A program made the translations under genes and the position numbers. 64,000 nucleotides of DNA from Selaginella moellendorffii. Taxonomy: Eukaryota; Streptophyta; Lycopodiopsida; Selaginellales; Selaginellaceae. The notes under the pieces were generated by a model, which worked only from the letters and a program-made list of their open reading frames with translations, was not told where the DNA came from and made no database searches. Each line of letters begins with the position of its first letter. The stretch's first letter is position 1. The stretch lies in assembly GCF_000143415.4 (NCBI RefSeq), contig NW_003314262.1, positions 4,713,131-4,777,130 of the forward strand. Direction: 5' to 3'. Below, in pieces: positions 1 through 11,159 of this stretch.

Positions 1-195
1 ATTCAAATAAATCAGAATACTCCTTCATGAGTCAGTCAACCATTGCAGCACAAAGATTGTTGGAGGGATCGAAAGGGAAGAGCAGAATAAGATGGAAATA
101 TAGGAGGAAATAGTGGGGGGGGAGGGGGGGGGGGGGAGTAATTGGAGCAGAGGTAGAAGTAAAAGGACGAAGAGGTACAAAAGTAAAAGGAAAGA
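1..195 (-). mobile_element. Possible pol-side piece of a decayed gypsy-like element
   Basis: This is the flank outside the left transposon copy. Read on the minus strand, bases about 1-70 give a stretch with one stop that contains MKEYSDLFE. That resembles the segment just before reverse transcriptase in Ty3/gypsy polyproteins. Bases 105-137 are a G-run. If correct, the left copy split the same retroelement whose gag and protease pieces lie at 8225-11031. The match is short and the call is tentative. Confidence 0.3.
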
Positions 196-219
196 AAGCT
201 CTATTTTGTTAATGTGGGA
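192..219. repeat. Left copy, outer end: AAGA target duplication plus TIR
   Basis: Bases 192-195 are AAGA, repeated directly after the other end at 8221-8224. The 24-bp terminal inverted repeat follows at 196-219 and differs from the three other ends at two positions (TTTTG for TTTCG and TTAATG for TTAAAG). Confidence 0.85.
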
Positions 220-581
220 ATTGTCATTATCCCACTTGTAAAATAAGGTTTCCAAACCTTTATATAGTATATAAATATAACAAAATTCAACTGCATTAAG
301 GCACATGCCATTTTATTTTAAACAAGGAAATGTCTACTCAATCACTTCTCCTCCCCCTGCCACTACTTCACCTCTCTCTTCTCCTTGTTATCGTCGTCCA
401 ATTTCTTTCCATCCTTTTAATATTGGCTCAGTTGCTCCGAGTCTAGGTGGAGCCCAAGTCCCCATTCAATCTTTACTTTCCCCTTATTAATAAAACAACT
501 TCGTAGACTTCCAATAACATGCTGTAACACTTTTAGTATAATGCAAATCCTCTCAAAGAATTGTCTTTTAATATTAATACA

Positions 582-603
582 ATGGCATGGAACCCCATGC
601 CAT
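582..603. repeat. 22-bp palindromic site near the left end
   Basis: The site reads ATGGCATGGAA followed by CCCCATGCCAT. It lies 3' of the ParB-like gene and has a counterpart at 21481-21502 in the right copy. Confidence 0.8.
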
Positions 604-637
604 AATAAGTTACATTTTTAAATAAATACATGCCATC

Positions 638-2542
638 TCAGACTGTTATTTTTTGCCTCCAACGCCTATACAATAATCTTGGAATTTCATCACTCTCCAC
701 ACTATCAGGATTTAAACCCAATAGTAATGCCATCTCTTCTATAATATGTCCACGCTCATGTTCAGTGGTCGAAGAACCCATCCGGTTGAGCAGATTATGG
801 AGATGCGGATAGTGCTTGGCTAGACAATATACATGCCATAAATGATGACTGGTGTCTGTCCGATCAAATGGCTTTTGATATACCGTTCCATCTACCATTT
901 GGTTTATTTCTGCAGCCATCTCCTGGACTGGCCGGTTCTCTATCACCATCACTCCAAGCCGTTTTGCAAGGTCCCCCAGAACATACGGTTTCTTCTCCCT
1001 AGTTTCCATACTGTAAGAGATGGGGTGCACTGCATATGTGTGCGTGTTCGCTGCAGTTTTAATTGGCGAGTCATCGATGATGAGGATTTCACTTGACCTA
1101 GCAGTCCAGTTCATCACTACAGCCTCTGGCGCTAGTTGCTAGTGCACGTCCTTGTCCTGGTTTTTGTGGCTTCTTCAGTTGAACCCAGAGCTTCCGTGTT
1201 CGTGCCAATGTCTCGTGCTGACCCGATTTGTAGCACGTTTCTTGCTTGACATTCTGCGCGTGGGAGATGTAAATGATAGATCGGAGGGGTGAGTTGCCTT
1301 TTATCAGGCGGACAACTCTTGTCTTGAAGACTTTCTTCACCTCCTCGCCCACCATAATATCCACAACTATCTCTTGCATCGCCAAGCTAGAATGCTGCCC
1401 GGAGACGGCATAGAACCGGATGTTCTGATCGTCCAACACCTTCCTATTGATCAAGTCTGGAAACCTCGTCTCACCCTTCATTGTTCGGTAGTAGGGGATC
1501 ACGTCTGCGATGTTGGGTGTTACTGGACTTGCCAGCATCTTCTGCTTCAGTTTCTCCACCCACTCATCAGATACTAACCTGTGGTTGTATTTGCTTTGGA
1601 TGTCGATACGGCTCACGTCGATTGTATATACTTTGTTGGAATAGTAACAAGTACTATTATCTGCGACGATTTTTGCTGCCTCTTCTTGCTCTTTCTGCTC
1701 TTTGCGGCTCTTCTTTTTGGTGGGTGTAGTGTTCGAACCCGAGGCAATGGCATCACTGAGTAGCTTCTTTTTTGGAGCAGGAGAGTCGGACGTCGGCTTG
1801 AGCTTGACCACCCTTTTCTGCTTCGGGGTAGTTTCCAGATCGACCCCCTTCCCCTTCGCTTTGCGAACTGGAGTCACTCTCAACGGCTCAATGTTGGAAT
1901 ATAGTTTTTGAACATCGCCGTAGGTGAGGTCCGTGGATTCCATGTGATCTTCATAGACCCGCAGCGTCTTTGAAATTGTGGGCCTCCTGGACAAGCTCTC
2001 CCTAGCTCCCTCTAGGAATTCCTCATAGCTGCTGGCCCCCTCCGGGAAGCCGCTAGGATGTGCAAGGTGGATCTTGAAGGCGAATGTTGTCTCTACCACA
2101 AGTGCCAGTCCATATTCTTGCATGGAACTGCATGGAGTGTCTGTCACTTGGATGAGGATCCCCATGCATTCTTTTCTCCCACCATCTGTGTTGTACAGCC
2201 TCAGATCCTCGCCTTCCATCCCGAAAGTCCAACTGGTGAGCTCCTCCCCCTTCTCTGCATCCACATTGACAGTGGCTCGAAGAAGAACGCAATTCCTCGC
2301 CTGTTCAGAAATGCACAACAATTAGAGCTGACAGATGAAAAGCTAGCAGCTGGAAATAACGTGAGGCCACATGCCATTCACCACTGCATCAGATATCTTG
2401 AGGTTGCATCCTAAGATGGCGTGAGGCTACATGCTATCTGTAACCGGATTGCACTCGAGAGCCCAATCGGTGCATGCCAATGTTGCTACTGAATGGCATG
2501 TGGCCTCATGCCATTTTCTACTTGGCCTAAAAGACTTACCAT
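638..2542 (-). pseudogene. ParB/sulfiredoxin-like transposon gene, left copy, internally deleted
   Basis: The start ATG is at 2542-2540, directly before an intron at 2539-2301. The second exon begins with codons ARNCVLLRATVNVD. A ParB/Srx-like segment lies at about residues 225-330: YTIDVSRIDIQSKYNHR, then an EKLKQKM helix, then FYAVSGQHSSLAMQEI. In this copy codon 253 or so is CAG, where the right copy has TAG. After ALATSA the gene is fused to its own 3' end by a 3.7-kb deletion. The fusion shifts frame and stops at 1098, so the last exon (638-1117 in another frame) is not read. ParB/Srx folds bind nucleotides and palindromic DNA in bacteria. Any role here is inference. Confidence 0.7.
2356..2514. 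repeat. Three palindromic sites inside intron 1 of the ParB-like gene
   Basis: Copies lie at 2356-2377, 2416-2437 and 2493-2514. All three have counterparts in intron 1 of the right copy (15989-16010, 15929-15950, 15852-15873). Confidence 0.8.
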
Positions 2543-2779
2543 TTGAAGCCGAATGGAGGCGTGACAATCGAGGCCGGACTCGCTGGCAAATGTGCACTGT
2601 GTGTGCAGCGGATCGTAGTAGCAAGGCTACTCTACCACTTATAGTTGGAGAGTGGCGCTGAAATCTCCCGGGACGCCAAGTGGGCTGCGTGTGGGTGGCC
2701 GAGTGGGCGGCGGAGTGGGTGGCGGAGTTGGCGGCGAAGTTACAAACTGGGTGTGTCTTGAAGTGGACGCCGATGCACA

Positions 2780-2935
2780 CAAGCACAATGCAAGTGCGAT
2801 GCGAGCGCGAGTGTGATGCCGATGCACACGAGAAACCTGTAGAGAAGGTAGATGAGCGCGAATGTGAGCGTGATCGCGAGTGGGAGTGCGATGCGAGCGC
2901 GAGTATGCGAGCGCGAGTACGAAGCAAAATGCAAA
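2780..2935. repeat. Degenerate GAGCGCGAGTG-type tandem repeat
   Basis: Low-complexity repetition of units such as GCGATGCGAGCGCGAGT lies upstream of the ParB-like gene, in its likely leader or promoter. The equivalent tract in the right copy is at about 15470-15640. ORFs across it are composition artefacts. Confidence 0.6.
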
Positions 2936-3585
2936 ACCTAACCTCACACGCGCAAAATGTCACGACGGTTGGTAATCCCGCAACGTCATCATTCCTCGGA
3001 CTTTGGCGCCACCATTAATTTCTAGATCGCCGCGCGCATGCATGCACGTGAAATCCAAAAGAAATCCGCAACGTCATCATTCCTCGGACTGCATGCACGC
3101 GAAATCCAAAAGAAAGATCATGATTGGGATATCATTTAATACCCTCGCTATATTTATACCATGCATGATTGGATATTTCAAGGCATCTTGTATTTCCAAA
3201 AATGCTAGATGTTCAGCTAAATAAAGAATGGTATACAATGTCCTTCTTGATGACCCTGCAAAGAAGCATCTTGATCGGACACCACATGAGACCACACGAG
3301 CCTTACAATGTTTCAGGGGCATTTGCCATAGATCCGACCGTTATTTTGCTCCAAGATTCTACAGTTTGGTGTGCATTGACCTTTCCATCGACACTGCAAA
3401 GGGACATCACAATCAGATGCGGGATCACAAGAAACCAACTTCACTAACTCTGGTTTCACCAAGATCTACGTAAGGAGTTATGAAATGAAAGGACCCTCTC
3501 TATTGAAATGTGTTTATGGTCCTGACATATCAAAGGATTTTGCATCAAGTTCTATATTTGCATGTTTATCAAGCTACTGAATTGC

Positions 3586-3603
3586 TAAACCCTAACCCTA
3601 AAC
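3586..3603. repeat. Short telomere-type repeat (CCCTAAA)
   Basis: About 2.5 units of CCCTAAA/CCCTAA lie within the central region of the left copy. The right copy has two longer versions at 13674-13708 and 14551-14578. Confidence 0.7.
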
Positions 3604-3999
3604 ATGTGGCAAATGCTGCGTGAAGAAAGATGCCCTTTCTGGGCAAATGCTGTAAGAGGCAGATGCCGAGCAGTTACACGGCGAATAATCTTGGCGCGGA
3701 TCGCTGACATGGCATGGCAAAGTTCGAATCACTGACATGGCACAGCTGGATCGAGGCAAGGACATGATGTGACAAAGTTCAACCTCCGACAGCAAAGTCT
3801 AGAAGCTACTCAGTTTGAAATTTGTCAGAGGAATCATAAGATCTGGTTTGTCAGAGGATTTGATGTGACGTTCAAGCGTGTGTTATTTTTGAATTCTCGA
3901 ACTCATTCCTAGGTCTATCATTTTTGTGCGCCGTGTTCTTGGTTCCGCTGAGCGCAGTGAGCGCTGCTTGTGTAAGCGGCGTTGTGAGCTGTGGTTTAT

Positions 4000-4145
4000 G
4001 CGTCTACAAGCGGTTGCGGCATTGCGAGCGCCATTGCGAGCGGCAGTTTATGCGAGTGGCAGTTTGTGCGAGCGGCGCTACGAGCAATTGCGGTGTTGCG
4101 AGCGGCGCTACGAGTAGTTGCGGTGTTGCGAGCGGCACTGTCTTT
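4000..4145. repeat. GCGAGCGGC tandem repeat in the central region
   Basis: A degenerate unit of about 27 bp (GTTGCGAGCGGCGCTACGAG with variants) is repeated. It is present at the same place in the right copy (about 12740-12880). Confidence 0.6.
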
Positions 4146-4230
4146 GGTGTGGCTACCGCTTCCTCTTGATATTCGGCACTTGTGCTTCCTGGTATGTTCA
4201 CCATGGAATGGCTTAGGACCACATTTAGAA

Positions 4231-4626
4231 ATGGCATGAGGCCACATGCCATCTTGGGCCCTTGCAATTTCATGGCTAGCGTATTGTCATGTATGTTTTT
4301 ACTTGCCTGCAGCTGTGTGTATATCAAGATGGCATGAGGCCTCATGCCATCTTTGGCCCCTGCTAGCCTATTGCCATATTCCTTTTGCCTTGCTACAACT
4401 GTATATATTTTCGTATGGGTGACTAGTCACGCACACAAAAATATATATAGTTGCAGCAAGGCAAAAGGAATATAGCAACAGGCTAGCAGGGGCGAAAGAT
4501 AGCGTGAGGCCTCATGCCATTAGTGGTACCACTAATGGCATGAGGGCTCATGCCAATTTTGTGAATGCGAAATTTCACGTGGGTGTCAATAGCATGTTTG
4601 AATAATGGCATGTGGCCTCATGCTAT
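4231..4626. repeat. Cluster of five 22-bp palindromic sites in the divergent promoter
   Basis: Sites lie at 4231-4252, 4329-4350, 4499-4520, 4535-4556 and 4605-4626. The one at 4329 is a perfect palindrome that extends to 26 bp (4327-4352). The third and fourth are joined by another perfect palindrome, CCATTAGTGG plus its complement across 4517-4538. The cluster sits just upstream of the plus-strand gene at 4709 and is conserved in the right copy at 12256-12651. Confidence 0.85.
4327..4522. repeat. About 195-bp imperfect hairpin centred on GTGACTAGTCAC
   Basis: Two arms of about 90 bp are inverted copies of each other. One contains ATTCCTTTTGCCTTGC and GCCCCTGCTAGCCT; the other carries their complements. 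The centre is the perfect palindrome GTGACTAGTCAC at 4419-4430, and each arm ends in a 22-bp palindromic site. The same structure is kept at 12360-12555 in the right copy. Confidence 0.8.
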
Positions 4627-4708
4627 TGAGGTTGTTTGGTATGTTATGATTTAGGCCATTCTCCAATCATTTTTTGTATGGTCTTAACTTCTTTTCTGCA
4701 CTTTCAGA

Positions 4709-7531
4709 ATGGCCTCCGCAAGTGCAACGCATGTTCCCTCCATGGATCTTAAGAACCGTGCTACATGGATTCAGGCAAAGGTGTTTCTAAACAACCCCGA
4801 GGGGGAGGTGGTAGCTGAGGGCTTAGCCACAGTTGTCGATCCAAGAGATGTGGTTGCTAATCAAGAATTGGGCTGGGATGATATTGGAGTTGCGATTTTA
4901 GAGGTTGTTGACACAGAAGAAAATAGTCTGACTATTGGAAGCATTGTGTGGTGGAAATTGAGGCACTTAGTGTTTGAGAATGTGAAGGATTCACAATCAA
5001 ACACCACTACAACTGATGACAGAACATCTCTTCATGGGAAAAGAAAGTACACCTTTCTAAAGCACAGCCAAAGGGATCTGAGCAACGAACCGAAAAGGTA
5101 GAAAATGGCGATGGAGGTTCGAATGGTCTCGACAGTTGCTTGTTGCAAGAGGAGGTGCTGTCAACATGCTGATTGGGATGCTATTGAAGAGGAGAGAGCA
5201 AGATACAAGACATTGTCCTGGAAGGCAGCTCGCAATTTTGTATATGAGGCATTACGGTCATCTGTTGATGCTTCAGAACATCAGGTGGGGGGCATGGTCT
5301 TCCAGAGGGGTTTGGTCTGCATGAAGGCATGGAGAATCATTTATGGAGTCCCTCAAACCACATTCTACAGAATCAAAATTGAGTTCGAGGAATAAAGGGT
5401 TCAACAGGCAGTCCATGGGAACGACGGTACTCACAAAACCAGGGGTCATGTTGTATATGGAGAGGCAATCTTCAAGAGGTTTGTCGAGACATGTAGCGAG
5501 CAGCAACCACATAAAACCCGCCTCTTGGAAGATGGAACTCGAGACACCCAACGAGTTCTCCCTTCCATGTATACCAAGGGGGCCATATTGGAAGATGTGA
5601 ATCAGGAACTCCAGAGTAATGGCTACAGGAAGCTGAGCCAATCTAGATTTAGTAGATTGTGGAGCAACAGGTTCAGGGATGTGAGTATAGGAAAGTACTC
5701 CAGCTTTTCAAAGTGTGACGAGTGCACTGCTATCAAAATGGCTTTGTCGAAAAATTCTTGCATCGCTCAAGAGCGAGAGACGTTGGTTAGAAAGCGGCTC
5801 GACCACAACATCGAGCAGAGAAGCTGCAGGACTGCATATTATCATAACAGGATTCTCTCCATGGAGAGACTTGACTCTTACCTCTGCATCATCCACGACA
5901 AAATGGACAAGAAAAAGACGTGTTTACCTCGACTCAATCCTGCCCCCAAGGCAATCTCTTCATCTATGCAGCTGCCTGTGTCTCTGTTTGGCATAATCGC
6001 TCATGGGCATGGTGCCCAGAACTATGGGAACTTCTTTGTACCTCTATGGGGTGGCGGGGGTGCAAACATGATGATTGCGTCCCTAGCAAAACACTTAAAG
6101 TCTCTGCAAAGTGCGCAGACTGAGCTGAACGGCCAACCCTTGCATAAGGCCCTTGTCGATCGAACCCCATACAGGGTTCAGCTGGAGGAGGAGCAAAGGC
6201 TTGCAGTATCGCGTGGGGCCCCATGCCATCCCAGTGAATATGTTGGCCGTCAGATTGTAGGGTTATCACGTGAGGCCTCATGCCATTCCGACGAGGCTGG
6301 TCGCCCGGTGAATGCACAGCCTCATCCAAACGAAGCAAAATCTCAAGGAAGTTCTTGCGGCCAATGTGGCCTTCCACCCCATCTTCTGCTCCAAACAGAC
6401 AATGCTGGCAGTGAGAACAAAAACATGTACGTCTTCGCGTACTTGGCGATGCTTGTTGCCAAAGGCATATTTGAAACGGTTACACTTGGCTTTCTCATGG
6501 TTGGGCACACTCATGAAGACGTCGATGCCATGTTCAGTCACCTGGCAGAGTCCCTCCGGCGATCCAATGTCCCCACCCTCCCACAACTCTACGATGAATT
6601 CCAAAATTACATCAAAGGCACTATTGAAGCTGCACTTGTGACAGAGGTTCCAGACTTTAAGGGATTTGTAAGAGGCTACATCAGGGACAGATCCGAAACG
6701 CTGATTGGCCACTCCAAGCCTCTTTAGTTTCATTTCAGCATGCGTGACGGTGCTCCAGTGATGAGGTACAAGATGAGAGAATGGGACACAGTGTGGCTAC
6801 CAGTGGACGGCATTGAACTCTTCAAGAGAGATCCCATAACTGGGGAACCTATGATTCCTCAGGGTTCCCCACGGCCGATGCACCTGGATGGACTCAAAGA
6901 CCAGGAAAGTATAGTGGCCGGGATTAAACAGCATATTGCCTTCTGGAAGAGGGGGTTGGTGTTTGGTGGAGAATCCTATTTTAAGAGGTGCAAGCCTTTG
7001 CTCGAATGCTGGGAGAAGATTATATCTGCTATCCAAAATGGGCCGGTTGTATATAAAGAATTGGAAGAGTCCTTTTGGCCAGAACCCAGAGCACCAGATA
7101 GTAGCGGAACAATGTCCTCTGGAAATGCAGTGACAGATAACGATGTTGAGGATCACTATTGTGGGCCGAGGAACAAGAAGCCGGATTCAGCATTCAATCC
7201 AGTACAAGTCTGCAAAGGAATGGTCGTGCTTGTCAGACCCAGTAATAAAAAACAAATGATATGGGTGGGGCGCTACATCACTGATGCAAAGGACGCGAAA
7301 ACTAACTCCTTCAATGTAACTGTGGAGTGGTTCAAGCCAAGTTCCAGATATACGAAGGATTGCCTAGAAAAGAGATGGGTGCTGAATCCAAGGGATCCCA
7401 GCATGAGCATATCGGTGGATAATGTTGTGCATGGTTGGATGTGGAAGCAGAGTGCCACCATCACCTTGCCAGACCATGCAAGAGATGCAGCAAGAGCATT
7501 CATAACCCGGGTTCAAGGTGAGATTCATTAA
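4709..7531 (+). pseudogene. DUF7869-like, putative DDE transposase gene, left copy, broken by stops
   Basis: One frame runs from the ATG at 4709, right after an acceptor-like CTGCACTTTCAG, to a TAA at 7531. It is interrupted by TAG at 5099 (CAG in the right copy), TAA at 5393 and TAG at 6725. The N-terminal 81 codons kept in the right copy are missing in frame. Conserved blocks in the C-terminal half are IIHDKMDKKKTCLP (about 5887-5928), HGAQNYGNFFVPLWGGG, LLLQTDNAGSENKN (about 6385-6426) and VGHTHEDVDAMFSHL (about 6500-6545). From memory this arrangement matches a domain of uncharacterised plant, oomycete and dinoflagellate proteins that I believe is listed as DUF7869. The D, DN and HxHED positions are reasonable DDE candidates. 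Two palindromic sites (6208-6229 and 6265-6286) are read through in frame. The protein would be about 1,020 residues when intact. Confidence 0.7.
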
Positions 7532-8196
7532 TATTCCTTTACTAAGTTTTTAATGTATTTTATTTCAAGGTGAACAATCCAAATCTGAATCAGAGGAGGC
7601 GTGATGGCATGTGGCCCTTTGCACTAGTATATCTTAATACCGGTCTGAGAAATAGAATGGCATGTGCCCTCAGGCCTTTTACTAAATCACCTTTGAAAGA
7701 AATGCAAGCCTCTATGTCGTAAAAAAAAGGTACTAGAGAAATTCCTTAATAATATGAATGTTATTTAGTTTCATGAAAATACACTAAGGGTCAAATGAGT
7801 TAAATGACTTCTCCAGACTAGCAATGCCTCTTGCTACACCTTCACAATTAGATTCGTTAGAAAAAGATAACATTGAATAATATCTAAATGTTCTCACCAT
7901 TAAGTTATATGTCTGGCTAATAGGAATGACGTTCATCTTGGAAAGCTCACCACACGCTCAATGAACAAACAAATAGTGTGTGTGCGCATGCCATCGCTCT
8001 TCTTTAGCTTCAAATTCGGCTTGTTCACCTTGACAATGAGATTTATTATACAACCAGATGGACTCAGTCTGGACACAAAGTCACCGCGCTAGTCACCATG
8101 CCCCAGATATGTCTAGCCCCTGGACAAAAAACATATAATTTCACGTCATTTTCAAATACTTGAAAATTTGTACCTAGTCCCATTTTACTGAATAAA
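7532..8196. other. 3' noncoding part of the left copy
   Basis: No gene is seen. A possible small terminal intron begins at the GTGAGA near 7518 (acceptor TTTATTTCAAG near 7570). Two eroded palindromic sites lie at about 7602 and 7658. From 7933 on the sequence matches the right copy (11319 down to 11055). Confidence 0.5.
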
Positions 8197-8224
8197 TCCC
8201 ACTTTAACGAAATAGAGCATAAGA
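8197..8224. repeat. Left copy, inner end: TIR plus AAGA target duplication
   Basis: The 24-bp inverted repeat is at 8197-8220, with its terminal TT changed to AT. It is followed by AAGA at 8221-8224, matching 192-195. Confidence 0.85.
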
Positions 8225-8399
8225 ATAAAATATAAGGAAGTATGAGATAAGGGGGAGAAGCCTCAAAGTCACACTTGGCATGATTATGCTACAATCAATC
8301 TATACCAAGGATGAGGTCAAAAGCTTAACTTGGCACCATTTGCAATGACTACAACCCAAGCTTGAGATCGCCCACACGTACAACCAGGTCTGCCTCATC

Positions 8400-8870
8400 C
8401 CATGCACATGCATATGTGCAGTCGGTTTTATAAAGAATGAAAACAGGTTCCGCCACATGACGCAAGTGTAGACAGCAATGTGTGGCAACAGGTCGAACAA
8501 TAGAAAATAAACTCAAACCTGTATCAACCAATACAGAGAGAATACTAGGAGACCTTTTGTTATAAAAACGAGATTGAAAAGTAAACACTAGATGAATTGG
8601 TGCCAAGTGAACCCCTTGATGATACTCCCGAAAGAAAGATAGAGGGGTTACTGACTTATTCGCGAAAGGTCCCTCCATTACTCGCGTGACTCCTCGTTTC
8701 CCAGATGCATCTTGGTGTCCAGACCTTCCATTGCAGTAGCACCAACAAGATGTTATTGATACCAAGGTCTCCACCCAGGAAATGGAGGTTGCCAATCCAG
8801 ATAAGTGTGACCAACTTCATCACATATCCAATAGTGAATGTCACGGCCACGATCCTTGTCCTTGTACTCA
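8400..8870 (-). pseudogene. Zinc-knuckle and retropepsin remnant of a gypsy-like element
   Basis: The minus strand reads CDEVGHTYLDW at about 8850-8810, a CCHC knuckle with its first and last cysteines changed. Downstream it reads SILSVLVDTGLSLFSIV at about 8565-8515, around the D-T-G of a retroviral-type aspartic protease. Frameshifts separate the two. Confidence 0.5.
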
Positions 8871-9164
8871 AGCAATAGCAGCATCAACCTCCATTGGAAT
8901 AGGATTATTGCCCATAACAAGTGGAGCGGTGTGAGACACAAAATCCCAAGGCCCCAAAGTGGAGCCAGAAGGGTGCCATGTGGTAGTGGTTGAAGCGAAA
9001 ACCAAATGAGCATAACACGTTTGGACTAAAAGCTCCGACTTGAGAGGTCGAGAGTGGGAGTGGAACTCCCAACGAAGTGCTCAAGGAACAAGCACGAAGT
9101 AAGCAATAAGTGAGTCTCTAGAAAAAGGACACAAGAGGACCAACACATGACACGTGGCAGAGTT

Positions 9165-9570
9165 TGAGATGGACCCGAGATGGAGTCTGAGATGGACCCG
9201 AGATGGAGTCCGAGATGGACCCGAGATGGAGTCTGAGACGGAGTCCGAGATGGACCGAGACGGAGTCTAAGATGGACCCGAGATGGAGTCCGAGATGGAG
9301 TCCGAGATGGACCCAAAATGGACTCCAAGATGGACCCGAGATGGAGTCCGAGATGGAGTATGAGATGGACCGAGACGGAGTCCGAGATGGAGTCCAAGGT
9401 CAAGACCGAGACCGGGACCGAGACCCAGACTGGGATTGAGACCGAGACCGAGACTGAGACCGAGACTGAGACCAAGACCGAGACCGGGACTGGGACCGAG
9501 ACCGAGGCCAAGGCGGAGACCGAGCCTGAACCTGAGTTCGAGTCCGAGTCCGAGTCCGAGCCTGAGAGGG
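9165..9570. repeat. Degenerate minisatellite, GAGTCCGAGATGGA-type units
   Basis: Many variants of CCGAGATGGAGT and CCGAGATGGACC give way after about 9400 to GAGACCGAGACTGAGACC units. Long ORFs on both strands here are repeat artefacts. Related units appear again at 24515-24720. Confidence 0.8.
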
Positions 9571-10550
9571 TGAAAGCCCAAAGCGTTTGTCTCCCAGACC
9601 CTGGGGGGTTTGGTGAGCTCCAAAAGTATAGTAAGGGGGAGGACTGCAGTGGAGCTAGTTTGGCCAGGAAAGGCCAGTTTGGCCCAGAAAGGATGTACCT
9701 AGTGTTAGGTGATGAGCTGCCCACTGGGAAGTCCAAGACTAGAGTGAACACGGACTGACAAGCGGGGTAGCTTGGTGAAGTGTTCAAGAGCCAGCTCTAG
9801 TTCCCCCGAGAGATCGACTGGCCGATGCTCCCAGTCCAAGTGTGAGTGGCACTACCTACTTGGATACCTAGTGTGGCTCAACGGAACCTCGCTCTAAGCC
9901 CATGGCTAGAGCACATAAAGGCAGAAGGTGGGGAGAGTACCCACGGGGCTAGCGTAGGGCCATGGTGTTCTGAAATGCTGTCCCAAAGTCCCAGACGGTG
10001 AAAAGGAAGAGGAGCAATCCTCTAGTGCAGTGACCAAAAATACGGTCACATGGTGAGGAAGTCCCAAAGGACAGTGGGACTTAGAGGTCGGGCCTGTGGG
10101 CCTCAATCCAGTGGCAGTGTTGACGAACACGGCCATGGACAAGAAGGGACTTGATGGGGACCAATAAAGAGATATTGGGGAAGGTTATTCCTCATGTTTG
10201 TGGGCATTCTAAGGATGCTAAAGAGTGGATCTAGGATGATCACTCATGGATGGCCCAGTCTTTGAGAGACGGGACTGTGATGTAAGTGGTGTCAAGCCAC
10301 CGGTGTGACCAAGGTGAATAGGCATGGCCTTAGCATAACAGGCTGATATGTCGGTGGTACTTTGGGGTGTCGATCATAAGATCGAACATGTGGAGCACTT
10401 GGACCAAATGCAATGGTTGAGTGGCATGGATGCCATTCTTGGGGCTAGTAAGTCCCTAAGTCCAAAATAGGACTTATGGAGGTTGCAAGTGAGACTCCTC
10501 CAAGTGGTTGGAGGTGTGGTTAAGTGACTAAAGTAGAATGGAAAAATTAG

Positions 10551-11031
10551 TCACTTACAAGTGGAAGGACGTGCAGTGAGAAGTGGAAGAGGCGATGTCT
10601 TATAACATTGTGCCAAGTGAAGAGCATTGTCAAAGGTGGTTGGAGCAAATGCATGCATAAGTCTGACAAAATCTTGACGAAGTGTTAGCCACAACATTTC
10701 TAGCTTGATCCATTCCAACATATTTGGCTCCACATGAAGTAAAAGGCTTTGGAAACGAATACTAAATTGCATCACTGACTCAAATGGCCTTTGACGAAGA
10801 CAATGCAATTGTTAGAAGGCATCATCATAATCATTAGTATGTCCAAATGTGCATTTGAAAACATCCAGGAGAACACTCCAATCCCTATGAGTGATTAGAC
10901 TTAAACCATTGTACCACTACAGTGCTGTCCCTTGGAAACACATGGGAAACTCACGCAAATGTCAAGCATCATCCCAAGAATGATATGTGGCAATTACCGT
11001 GAAGTGATCGAATCAATAATACACATCATCC
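10551..11031 (-). pseudogene. Gypsy-type gag remnant
   Basis: The minus strand reads YHSWDDA, then FPMCFQGTAL, WYNGL, THRDWSVLLDVF and finally LRQRPFESVMQFSIRFQSLL. This is the usual order of Ty3/gypsy capsid motifs. It is broken by stops. The N-terminal continuation (LEFFHGNPGD) lies beyond the right transposon copy at 21889 onward, and the two halves join in frame if the transposon and one ATCC are removed. Confidence 0.65.
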
Positions 11032-11055
11032 AAGCTCTATTTCGTTAAAGTGGGA
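11028..11055. repeat. Right copy, inner end: ATCC target duplication plus TIR
   Basis: ATCC at 11028-11031 repeats at 21889-21892. The 24-bp inverted repeat occupies 11032-11055 and exactly mirrors 21865-21888. Confidence 0.9.
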
Positions 11056-11159
11056 TTTATTCAGTAAAATGGGACTAGGTACAAATTTTCAAGTATTTGA
11101 AAATGACGTGAAATTATATGTTTTTTGTCCAGGGGCTAGACATATCTGGGGCATGGTGA

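Larger units (their letters stand above)
196..8220. mobile_element. DNA transposon, left copy (8.0 kb), unrecognised family
   Basis: The copy is bounded by 24-bp inverted repeats and a 4-bp AAGA duplication. It holds two divergent genes: a ParB-like gene on minus, reading towards 196, and a DUF7869/DDE-like gene on plus, reading towards 8220. Between them is a 2.2-kb control region full of palindromes. Compared with the right copy it has lost 3,720 bp from the ParB-like gene (junction at 1128-1130, with GCC microhomology) and 243 bp (81 codons, in frame) from the start of the other gene. It retains the whole putative transposase domain. In-frame stops make it non-autonomous now. I could not assign it to a named superfamily from memory. 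Confidence 0.85.
8225..11031 (-). mobile_element. Decayed Ty3/gypsy-like retroelement, interior
   Basis: Minus-strand remnants appear in the expected order: gag (11031 to about 10551), a degenerate zinc knuckle (about 8850) and a retropepsin-like VLVDTG segment (about 8560). About 1.5 kb (roughly 9020-10540), rich in low-complexity repeats and with no recognisable coding, sits between gag and the zinc knuckle and may be a further insertion. The right DNA transposon sits inside the gag at 11028/21892. Confidence 0.6.

Noticed and set aside
2427-3018. ORFs rich in arginine, serine, histidine and alanine near 2.4-3.0 kb and 15.4-15.9 kb
   Set aside because: They cross the degenerate GAGCGCGAG repeat and intron 1; they have no domain and conflict with the gene model starting at the ATG before intron 1.
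582-4626. CRISPR-like array made of palindromic repeats
   Set aside because: Spacing is irregular, sites occur in exons and introns, there are no uniform spacers, and the context is a plant nucleus.
9203-9787. Long serine/valine- or glutamate/aspartate-rich ORFs on both strands
   Set aside because: They come from the GAGTCCGAGATGG and GAGACCGAGACT repeat; all frames are open for composition reasons.
8225-11031. Intact LTR retrotransposon
   Set aside because: Only gag, knuckle and protease fragments with stops were found; no LTR pair or complete pol is visible.
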